Assembly (NCBI GenBank): GCA_041584755.1
Contig: JBFHDK010000037.1
Location: 1 to 29,860 of the forward strand
DNA length: 29,860 nucleotides
Direction of reading: 5' to 3'
DNA from: HB2-32-21 sp003448675
GTDB taxonomy: Bacteria; Pseudomonadota; Gammaproteobacteria; Pseudomonadales; Porticoccaceae
Numbering within the stretch: the stretch's first letter is position 1; each line of letters starts with the position of its first letter. A model generated the notes under the pieces. That model saw only the letters and a program-made list of their open reading frames with translations, ran no database searches and had not been told where the DNA came from. Made by a program: the position numbers and the translations under genes. Below, one piece after another: positions 23,589 through 29,860 of the stretch.

Positions 23589-24257
23589 ATGGGTACGGCT
23601 ACACAATCGAGTAACAGTGCCGTCGATCAGCTATATGAGCGTCTGCGCGGTCGGATCATTCACGGTGAGATCGCCGCGGGCACCAAATTCAGCGAGGCGG
23701 AGTTGTGCCGGGACTACGGTGCGAGCCGCAGCACGGTGCGCGAAGCCATCGCCCGCCTGGAATCGGTCTACCTGGTCTTGCGCAGAGCCAATGCCGGCGC
23801 CCGGGTGGTGGAGCTGAATGTCGAGGAATTGCTGGAAATCTACCAGGTGCGCGAAGCCCTCGAAGGCATGGCCTGTCGGCTCGCCGCCGAGCGCATGAGC
23901 GATGCCGCCATCGAAGAAGTTCGCGGCCTGTTACAGGCCCATATGGAAAACAGCGACTTGCAGGCAGGTAGGGCTTACTATCAGAAAGAGGGCGATCTGG
24001 ATTTCCATTATCGTTTGGTACAGGCCAGCCAAAACAGTAAGTTGATTCATCTGCTCTGCGACGAGCTCTACACCAAGGTGCGTATGTACCGCTACCAGTT
24101 CGGCATGGTGAGCCCCCGGGCAGTGGACGCCTACGCCGAGCACCAGCACATTGTCCAGGCTATCGCCGACCGCGATGGCGAGATGGCCGAGATGCTCATG
24201 CGTCGGCATATTCGAGCCTCGCGCATGAATATTGAACGGCAAATATGCGCCCGCTGA
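23589..24257 (+). CDS. GntR-family (FadR/FCD-type) regulator, probably of the methylcitrate genes
   Basis: This 222-residue DNA-binding regulator has an N-terminal winged helix (SEAELCRDYGASRSTVREAI at about residues 35-54) and a C-terminal FCD ligand domain (about 85-215, with YQVREALEGMACRLAAER, DLDFHYRLV and the late EHQHIVQAI). The FCD pattern has the Asp and His residues that usually bind a metal and a small organic acid. It is the first gene of the prp cluster, as in Pseudomonas, and takes the place of the sigma-54 activator PrpR of enterics. ATG 23589 lacks a clear ribosome-binding site, but longer forms would begin upstream of the predicted promoter. 2-Methylcitrate or a related acid is the likely effector; that is inference. 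Confidence 0.88.
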   Translation: MGTATQSSNSAVDQLYERLRGRIIHGEIAAGTKFSEAELCRDYGASRSTVREAIARLESVYLVLRRANAGARVVELNVEELLEIYQVREALEGMACRLAAERMSDAAIEEVRGLLQAHMENSDLQAGRAYYQKEGDLDFHYRLVQASQNSKLIHLLCDELYTKVRMYRYQFGMVSPRAVDAYAEHQHIVQAIADRDGEMAEMLMRRHIRASRMNIERQICAR

Positions 24258-24313
24258 GCGGGCATTTATCAAACCGAAACGGATAAACTATCCCACTCAG
24301 GAGAGGATACAAG

Positions 24314-25204
24314 ATGTCTGAAAATTCCAGCCCCGGTGCTCGCTTTCGTGCCGCACTCAAAGCCAATAAACCTTTACAGGTGGTGGGCACCATTAACCCC
24401 TACTGCGCGATGATGGCTGAACGCATTGGTCACCAGGCCATATATCTGTCCGGTGGTGGTGTTGCCAATGCTTCCTACGGTTTGCCCGACCTGGGCATGA
24501 CCAGCCTGAATGACGTGCTGGAAGATGTGCGTAGAATCACATCGGCGACTGAGCTGCCGTTACTGGTGGATATCGATACCGGCTGGGGCGGGGCCTTTAA
24601 TATCAGCCGTACGGTCAAGGATATGATCCGCGCTGGCGCGGCTGCGGTGCATATCGAGGATCAGGTAGCGCAAAAACGCTGTGGACACCGTCCTAATAAG
24701 GAGATCGTCAGCCTGGAAGAAATGGTTGATCGGGTCAAAGCCGCCGCCGATGCCCGAACCGACGATAATTTCTTTATCATGGCCCGCACTGATGCTTTCG
24801 CTCAGGAAGGCCTGGAAAAAGCCATTGAGCGTGCCCAGGCCTGCGTCGATGCCGGCGCCGACGGTATCTTCGCCGAAGCAGTAAACGAGGAAGAGCACTA
24901 TCGCGCCTTCCGCGCTGGTCTCGATGTGCCGCTGTTGGCCAATATCACTGAGTTTGGTCAGACTCCGCTGTACAATAAAGCCGAGCTGGGCGAGTGGGGC
25001 GTCGATATGGTGCTCTATCCGTTATCGGCGTTTCGCGCCATGAACAAGGCGGCGGAAACGGTTTACACCAGCATTCTGGAGCAGGGCGACCAGAAGGCCG
25101 TGGTCGATATGATGCAGACCCGTATGGAACTCTACGATTATCTCGGTTACCACGAATACGAAGAAAAACTGGATCAACTTTTTGCCGAAGGCAAAAACAA
25201 ATAA
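24314..25204 (+). CDS. prpB: 2-methylisocitrate lyase PrpB
   Basis: PrpB splits 2-methylisocitrate into succinate and pyruvate, the last step of the methylcitrate cycle, in the cytoplasm. The product is 296 residues, as in E. coli. The isocitrate-lyase-superfamily motif reads KRCGHRP with active Cys123. DIDTGWGG carries the Mg-binding aspartates, followed by VHIEDQV. The YLSGGGVANASYGLPDLGM segment is diagnostic for PrpB rather than isocitrate lyase. A strong GGAGAGGA precedes ATG 24314, 56 bases after the regulator stop, so it is probably cotranscribed with it. No separate operator was found in that gap. Confidence 0.97.
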   Translation: MSENSSPGARFRAALKANKPLQVVGTINPYCAMMAERIGHQAIYLSGGGVANASYGLPDLGMTSLNDVLEDVRRITSATELPLLVDIDTGWGGAFNISRTVKDMIRAGAAAVHIEDQVAQKRCGHRPNKEIVSLEEMVDRVKAAADARTDDNFFIMARTDAFAQEGLEKAIERAQACVDAGADGIFAEAVNEEEHYRAFRAGLDVPLLANITEFGQTPLYNKAELGEWGVDMVLYPLSAFRAMNKAAETVYTSILEQGDQKAVVDMMQTRMELYDYLGYHEYEEKLDQLFAEGKNK

Positions 25205-25246
25205 GACAATACCGACAAACAAAGAATATTAGAGAGGAAAGACGCT

Positions 25247-26368
25247 ATGGCAAAAGAACTATCAGGTGCGGGTCTGCGCGGTCAGGTGGCGGGAAAAACC
25301 GCACTTTCAACAGTCGGTAAGGAAGGTTCTGGCCTTACCTATCGCGGCTACGACGTTAAAGACCTGGCGGAAAACTGCGTCTTTGAAGAAGTCGCCCACC
25401 TTATTCTGAAAGGCGCGCTGCCCACTCAGGCCGAGCTTGATGCCTACCGAATCAAGCTCCAGGGCCTGCGCGGTTTGCCTCAGGCGCTTAAAGACGTACT
25501 GGAGCGAATTCCCGCCGAAGCCCACCCGATGGATGTGCTGCGCACCGGTTGTTCTTTTCTCGGCAATCTGGAAACCGAGGAAGACTTCAGTCAGCAGGAA
25601 CAACTCACAGACCGACTGCTGGCCGCGTTCCCCTCTATTATCTGCTACTGGTATCGCTTCAGCCACGACGGTGTGAAGGTGGAAACCGAGACGGATGACG
25701 CCTCCATCGGCGGGCACTTCCTGCACATGCTGCGCGGCGAAAAGCCCAACGAACTTCATGAGCGGGTGATGAACGTATCGCTGATCCTCTACGCCGAGCA
25801 TGAATTCAACGCCTCCACCTTTACCGCCCGGGTTTGTGCGTCCACCCTGTCTGACCTGCATTCCTGCATCACCGGCGCCATTGGCTCCCTGCGCGGCCCC
25901 CTCCACGGTGGCGCCAATGAGGCGGCCATGGACATGATCGAAAACTTTACCAGCCCCGATCATGCCGAAGAGGAAATGATGGGCATGCTGGCTCGCAAGG
26001 ACAAAATCATGGGCTTTGGCCACGCGATTTATTCCGAGTCCGATCCCCGCAACGCCATCATCAAGGAGTGGGCGGAAAAGCTGGGCAAGGATGTTGGCGA
26101 CACCGTGCTATACCCGGTATCCGTGCGCTGCGAAGAAGTTATGTGGCGGGAGAAAAAGCTGTTTTGTAACGCTGACTTTTTCCACGCCTCGGCTTACCAC
26201 TTCATGGGTATCCCCACCAAGCTGTTTACACCCATCTTTGTGATGAGCCGTTTGACCGGCTGGGCCGCCCATGTGTTCGAGCAGCGCGCGGACAACCGAA
26301 TCATTCGCCCCAGCGCCGAATACACCGGCGAAGACCTGCGTCCGGTGCCGGCCATCGGAGAGCGTTGA
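25247..26368 (+). CDS. prpC: 2-methylcitrate synthase PrpC
   Basis: PrpC condenses propionyl-CoA with oxaloacetate to 2-methylcitrate. The 373-residue product has the short type-II citrate-synthase-like form lacking the N-terminal extension of GltA. Catalytic residues are His220 (GPLHGGANEAAM), His259 (GFGHAIYSESDPRN) and Asp310 (NADFFH). The C-terminal FEQRADNRIIRPSAEYTG is typical of PrpC. The GSGLTYRGYDVKDLAE segment near residue 25 is also standard. ATG 25247 has AGAGAGGAAA at good spacing, 42 bases after prpB. A terminator-like hairpin follows the stop at 26398-26434. Confidence 0.96.
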   Translation: MAKELSGAGLRGQVAGKTALSTVGKEGSGLTYRGYDVKDLAENCVFEEVAHLILKGALPTQAELDAYRIKLQGLRGLPQALKDVLERIPAEAHPMDVLRTGCSFLGNLETEEDFSQQEQLTDRLLAAFPSIICYWYRFSHDGVKVETETDDASIGGHFLHMLRGEKPNELHERVMNVSLILYAEHEFNASTFTARVCASTLSDLHSCITGAIGSLRGPLHGGANEAAMDMIENFTSPDHAEEEMMGMLARKDKIMGFGHAIYSESDPRNAIIKEWAEKLGKDVGDTVLYPVSVRCEEVMWREKKLFCNADFFHASAYHFMGIPTKLFTPIFVMSRLTGWAAHVFEQRADNRIIRPSAEYTGEDLRPVPAIGER

Positions 26369-26397
26369 TAGCCGCGCGCAATGCCGACGCGAAGACA

Positions 26398-26434
26398 AAG
26401 AAAGGGGTGTCAGAAAAAAGGCGCTCCTTTTTTA
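26398..26434 (+). terminator. intrinsic terminator between prpC and acnD
   Basis: AAAGGGGTGTC (26401-26411) can pair fully with GGCGCTCCTTT (26420-26430) using three G-U wobbles across an A-rich 8-base loop, and the stem can be extended outward by A-U pairs. T-rich sequence (to 26437) follows. A smaller AAAAAAGG-CGCT-CCTTTTTT fold competes. It lies 30 bases past the prpC stop. Confidence 0.6.
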
Positions 26435-26477
26435 TTTCAATGAGTTACAAAATCAATTGAGAGTGTTTTATTAAGTT

Positions 26478-29084
26478 ATGAATAGCGACTATCGCAAAGC
26501 CCTGCCGGGCACTGATCTGGATTATTTTGACACCCGTGCCGCCGTTGACGCCATCGAGGCGGGCGCCTACGCCAAGCTGCCCTACACTTCGCGCATTCTC
26601 GCTGAGCAACTGGTGCGCCGCTGTGAGCCGGAGGATCTAACCGATGCGCTCAAGCAGCTGATCGAGCGCAAACGCGATTTGGATTTTCCCTGGTATCCGG
26701 CCCGCGTGGTGTGCCACGACATCCTCGGCCAGACCGCGTTGGTGGATCTGGCCGGTCTGCGTGATGCCATTGCGGAGAAGGGCGGCGATCCCGCCAAGGT
26801 CAATCCGGTGGTGCCCACCCAATTGATTGTTGATCACTCCCTGGCGGTGGAATGTGGTGGCTTTGACCCCGACGCGTTTCAAAAAAACCGCGAAATCGAA
26901 GACCGCCGCAACGAAGACCGCTTCCACTTTATCGAGTGGACCAAAACCGCCTTTAAAAATGTCGACGTAATTCCCGCCGGCAACGGCATCATGCATCAGA
27001 TCAACCTGGAAAAGATGTCGCCGGTCGTGCAGTCCCGTGAGGGCGTGGCCTTTCCCGACACCTGTGTTGGCACCGATAGCCATACCCCCCATGTGGATGC
27101 TTTGGGTGTGATCTCCGTGGGCGTCGGTGGCCTGGAAGCCGAAACCGTGATGCTGGGCCGTCCCTCCATGATGCGCCTGCCCGACATCGTCGGCGTTGAG
27201 CTGACAGGTAAACGCCAGCCGGGCATTACCGCGACTGACATCGTTCTGGCACTGACCGAGTTTCTGCGCAGGGAACGCGTGGTGGGTGCCTATCTGGAAT
27301 TTTACGGTGAAGGCGCCTCCAGCCTCAGCATCGGTGACCGCGCTACCATTTCCAACATGACGCCGGAATACGGCGCCACTGCCGCGATGTTCTACATTGA
27401 CGAGCAAACCATCGACTACCTCAATCTTACGGGCCGCGAGCCAGAGCAGGTGGCCCTGGTGGAAAACTACGCCAAACAAACCGGCCTCTGGGCTGATGCC
27501 CTCGCAACCGCGGAATACGAGCGCGTGCTGACTTTTGATTTGTCCGCCGTTGAGCGCACCATGGCCGGGCCATCCAACCCCCACGCCAGGCTTGCCACCC
27601 GCGAACTGGCCGCCAAAGGCATTGCCGGTGAATGGGAAGAAAAGCCGGGTGAAATGCCCGATGGCGCGGTGATTATTGCCGCGATTACCAGTTGTACCAA
27701 CACCAGTAACCCCCGCAACGTCGTCGCTGCAGGCTTGTTGGCCCGTAAGGCAAATGAGTTGGGTCTGGTGCGTAAACCCTGGGTGAAATCCTCGTTTGCG
27801 CCCGGTTCAAAAGTTGCCGAGTTGTATTTGAAAGAAGCCAATCTGTTGTCCGAACTTGAAAAGCTCGGCTTTGGCATCGTCGGCTTTGCCTGCACCACCT
27901 GTAACGGCATGAGCGGAGCGCTGGACCCAAAAATTCAGCAGGAGATTATCGACCGCGATCTCTACTCCACCGCTGTGCTGTCTGGCAACCGTAACTTCGA
28001 TGGCCGCATTCATCCCTACGCCAAGCAGGCCTTTTTGGCCTCGCCGCCGCTGGTGGTGGCCTACGCCATTGCCGGCACCATCCGCTTTGATATCGAGCAG
28101 GACGCCCTGGGTACCGACAAAAACGGTCAGCCCATCACCCTCAAAGACATCTGGCCCAGCGATGAAGAGATCGACGCCATCGTCAAAGAGAACGTCAAGC
28201 CCGAGCAGTTCCAGAAGATTTATATCCCAATGTTTGACCTGGGGGCGATTGAGGAGGCGGAAAGTCCCCTCTACGACTGGCGTCCGCAAAGCACCTATAT
28301 TCGTCGCCCGCCCTACTGGGAGGGTGCTTTGGCCGGGGAGCGGACCCTCAAAGGCATGCGCCCATTGGCGGTGTTGGGCGACAACATCACCACCGATCAC
28401 CTGTCGCCTTCCAACGCCATTCTGGCCAGCAGCGCCGCTGGCGAATACCTGGCCAAAATGGGCCTGCCGGAAGAGGATTTTAACTCCTACGCCACCCACC
28501 GCGGCGATCACCTCACCGCCCAGCGCGCCACCTTCGCCAACCCCAAACTCATTAATGAGATGGCCGTTGTGGATGGCGAAGTGAAGCAGGGCTCCCTGGC
28601 GCGTATCGAACCGGAGGGCGAGGTCACCCGCATGTGGGAGGCCATTGAAACCTATATGAACCGCAAGCAGCCGCTGATTATTATTGCCGGGGCTGACTAC
28701 GGGCAGGGTTCCTCCCGCGACTGGGCCGCCAAGGGGGTGCGCCTGGCTGGCGTCGAAGCCATTGTTGCTGAGGGTTTTGAACGCATACACCGCACCAACC
28801 TCATCGGCATGGGCGTACTGCCGCTGGAATTCCAGCCCGGCACCACCCGCAAAACCCTGGGGCTGGACGGCACCGAAACCTACGACGTGATCGGTGAGCC
28901 GATGTCGCGGGCAACGTTAACGTTGATCATTCACCGCAGCTCTTTAGGTAAGGGAAAGGGCGAAACCGTCGAAGTGCCCGTCACCTGTCGGCTCGATACC
29001 GCCGAAGAAGTGACCGTGTACGAGGCGGGCGGGGTGTTGCAGCGCTTTGCTCAGGATTTTCTGGAGTCCTCCGCGGCTGCCTAG
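26478..29084 (+). CDS. acnD: Fe/S-dependent 2-methylisocitrate dehydratase AcnD
   Basis: AcnD dehydrates 2-methylcitrate with an aconitase-type 4Fe-4S cluster. Its product needs PrpF to become the cis-methylaconitate isomer that rehydrates to 2-methylisocitrate. The product is 868 residues, the length typical of AcnD and shorter than AcnA (about 890). Cluster ligands are Cys406 (TSCTNTSNP), Cys472 and Cys475 (ACTTCNG). TDSHTPHVDALG and the C-terminal swivel-domain motif YGQGSSRDWAAKG are present. Identity as AcnD rather than AcnA rests on the N terminus (YRKALPGTDLDYFD) and on prpF nearby. ATG 26478 has only a weak ribosome-binding site and follows the 109-base gap with the terminator. Confidence 0.95.
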   Translation: MNSDYRKALPGTDLDYFDTRAAVDAIEAGAYAKLPYTSRILAEQLVRRCEPEDLTDALKQLIERKRDLDFPWYPARVVCHDILGQTALVDLAGLRDAIAEKGGDPAKVNPVVPTQLIVDHSLAVECGGFDPDAFQKNREIEDRRNEDRFHFIEWTKTAFKNVDVIPAGNGIMHQINLEKMSPVVQSREGVAFPDTCVGTDSHTPHVDALGVISVGVGGLEAETVMLGRPSMMRLPDIVGVELTGKRQPGITATDIVLALTEFLRRERVVGAYLEFYGEGASSLSIGDRATISNMTPEYGATAAMFYIDEQTIDYLNLTGREPEQVALVENYAKQTGLWADALATAEYERVLTFDLSAVERTMAGPSNPHARLATRELAAKGIAGEWEEKPGEMPDGAVIIAAITSCTNTSNPRNVVAAGLLARKANELGLVRKPWVKSSFAPGSKVAELYLKEANLLSELEKLGFGIVGFACTTCNGMSGALDPKIQQEIIDRDLYSTAVLSGNRNFDGRIHPYAKQAFLASPPLVVAYAIAGTIRFDIEQDALGTDKNGQPITLKDIWPSDEEIDAIVKENVKPEQFQKIYIPMFDLGAIEEAESPLYDWRPQSTYIRRPPYWEGALAGERTLKGMRPLAVLGDNITTDHLSPSNAILASSAAGEYLAKMGLPEEDFNSYATHRGDHLTAQRATFANPKLINEMAVVDGEVKQGSLARIEPEGEVTRMWEAIETYMNRKQPLIIIAGADYGQGSSRDWAAKGVRLAGVEAIVAEGFERIHRTNLIGMGVLPLEFQPGTTRKTLGLDGTETYDVIGEPMSRATLTLIIHRSSLGKGKGETVEVPVTCRLDTAEEVTVYEAGGVLQRFAQDFLESSAAA

Positions 29085-29105
29085 CTGTGAATACAGTGAC
29101 AGGAT

Positions 29106-29687
29106 ATGTATCTGCCCAGGGCGTTTGAAGTTAGCGATAGGGACGAGATTTTTTCGTTTATCGCGCAGAACCGCTTTGGGCAGATGATCTCTCACTTTGA
29201 AGGGCGGCCCTGTTCTAACCACTTGCCGTTTCTTGTGAGCGAAGGCAGGCTGCGCCTGGTGAGTCACCTTGCCAGGGCCAACCCCCAATGGCGTGGCGCC
29301 GATGGGCAGCAAGTGCTGGTAACCTTTCAAGGTCCCCATGGCTATATCTCCCCGGCGTGGTATGAGCAGCCCGGGGTGCCTACCTGGAATTATCAGGCGG
29401 TTCACGTTTATGGCGAATGCACCACCTTTGAAGAGCCGGAAAGGCTCAAGGGGCTACTGGCGAAGCTGGTGGAGAAATATGAGGCCGCGTCTGAGGAACC
29501 CTGGTTGCCGCGATACCCGGATCAACTGCTTGAGGCAATTGTCGGCGTGGAGATCGAAATCACCGAAATTCAGTGTAAATACAAACTAAGCCAGAACCGA
29601 TCAGATAATGATCGTCGGCGCGTGATAGAAGCATTAAAGCGGCAAGGTTTACAGTCATTGGCCGAGGCTATGAGCAAACAGCAGTAA
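29106..29687 (+). CDS. PaiB-like FMN-binding split-barrel protein
   Basis: This 193-residue protein resembles Bacillus subtilis PaiB, a family labelled FMN-binding negative transcriptional regulator. It has the pyridoxamine-oxidase-like split barrel but no recognisable DNA-binding domain. Matching segments in order are MYLPRAFEV, SNHLPFLV, ANPQWRG, VTFQGPHGYISPAWY, PTWNYQAVHVYG and the C-terminal KYKLSQNRSDNDRRRVIEAL. Start ATG 29106 has AGGA close by and follows acnD by 21 bases. prpF begins 50 bases after its stop, so the gene lies inside the prp operon on the same strand. Its job there is unknown; regulator, flavin or heme-related enzyme are all possible. Confidence 0.88.
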   Translation: MYLPRAFEVSDRDEIFSFIAQNRFGQMISHFEGRPCSNHLPFLVSEGRLRLVSHLARANPQWRGADGQQVLVTFQGPHGYISPAWYEQPGVPTWNYQAVHVYGECTTFEEPERLKGLLAKLVEKYEAASEEPWLPRYPDQLLEAIVGVEIEITEIQCKYKLSQNRSDNDRRRVIEALKRQGLQSLAEAMSKQQ

Positions 29688-29737
29688 CTCCAGGGCAAAA
29701 CGCCTGTCGCTGTCGATATTTAAAAGGAAAGTCTGAT

Positions 29738-29860
29738 ATGTCCCAAATGCCACAAATCAAAATCCCCGCTACCTATATACGTGGCGGCACCTCCAAGGGC
29801 GTGTTTTTTAAGCTCGACGACCTGCCAGAGAGCTGCCAGCAGCCCGGTGAAGCGCGGGAC
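29738..29860 (+). CDS. prpF: 2-methylaconitate cis-trans isomerase PrpF, 5' part (runs off window)
   Basis: PrpF isomerises the 2-methylaconitate made by AcnD into the form used to make 2-methylisocitrate. Only the first 41 codons are in the window. The N terminus contains the diagnostic TYIRGGTSKGVFF motif of the PrpF branch of the diaminopimelate-epimerase-like fold, followed by LDDLPES. AAGGAAA precedes ATG 29738 at normal spacing. Pairing with acnD is the standard arrangement. Confidence 0.93.
   Translation, partial: MSQMPQIKIPATYIRGGTSKGVFFKLDDLPESCQQPGEARD

Noticed and set aside
25307..26023. 238-codon frame antisense to prpC
   Set aside because: Shadow frame; the prpC frame carries all catalytic residues.
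27807..28790. 327-codon frame antisense to acnD (also 26637-27584)
   Set aside because: Mirror frames of a GC-rich gene with strong codon bias; no family features, and the acnD frame is intact and conserved.
1..29860. CRISPR arrays, tRNA or rRNA genes, insertion sequences, phage or toxin-antitoxin genes
   Set aside because: Looked for and not seen; nearly all the sequence is taken up by recognisable housekeeping genes.

Overview
This is a stretch of core chromosome from a gammaproteobacterium. The organism is probably marine and related to the pseudomonads or Cellvibrionales. That is an inference from gene content (Na+-translocating NADH:quinone reductase, separate LolC and LolE, a long GAPDH next to mfd, an AcnD/PrpF-type methylcitrate cycle) and from gene order that, from memory, follows the Pseudomonas order nagZ - mtnP - csiV-like - mfd - gap - nqrABCDEF - apbE - lolCDE - DUF2062. 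I saw no rRNA, tRNA, insertion sequence, prophage or CRISPR array. The longest gene-free stretches are about 270 bases.

Layout. 1-768: the 3' part of nagZ (cell-wall recycling). 834-4636: a rightward run holding a YnaI-like MscS channel, mtnP (methylthioinosine phosphorylase), a YqaA-type membrane protein, a membrane-anchored esterase-like alpha/beta hydrolase and a hot-dog thioesterase. It ends at a bidirectional terminator facing csiV. 4693-8954, leftward: mfd and csiV, coupled by a TAATG overlap. 9067-11362, rightward: an unknown lipoprotein and a 484-residue GAPDH with a long N-terminal extension. 11616-18905: nqrABCDEF, the flavin transferase apbE and the maturation factor nqrM, that is, the Na+ pump with its two assembly factors. 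18951-19268, leftward: a small exported BamE/SmpA-like protein. 19537-22801: lolCDE, the lipoprotein-release ABC transporter. 22821-23384, leftward: a DUF2062 membrane protein. 23589 to the end: a propionate/methylcitrate cluster, with a GntR-FCD regulator, prpB, prpC, acnD, a PaiB-like FMN-barrel gene and the start of prpF.

How the genes work together. ApbE would attach FMN to the SGAT/TGAT threonines of NqrB and NqrC, and NqrM would help assemble the membrane iron centre held by NqrD and NqrE. LolCDE would move lipoproteins such as the one encoded at 9067 and ApbE itself. PrpC, AcnD, PrpF and PrpB would convert propionyl-CoA plus oxaloacetate to succinate and pyruvate under the GntR regulator, whose gene is preceded by a good sigma-70 promoter flanked by two FadR-type palindromes.

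I found no new multi-gene system. The most interesting signals are regulatory: (1) a strong terminator-like hairpin with a UACG tetraloop lying inside the signal-peptide codons of apbE, just after the nqr operon; (2) paired operators about 52 bp apart around the gntR promoter; (3) a terminator between prpC and acnD; (4) a PaiB-like gene inside the prp cluster; (5) a structured nqr leader with a small ORF that overlaps the nqrA start codon.
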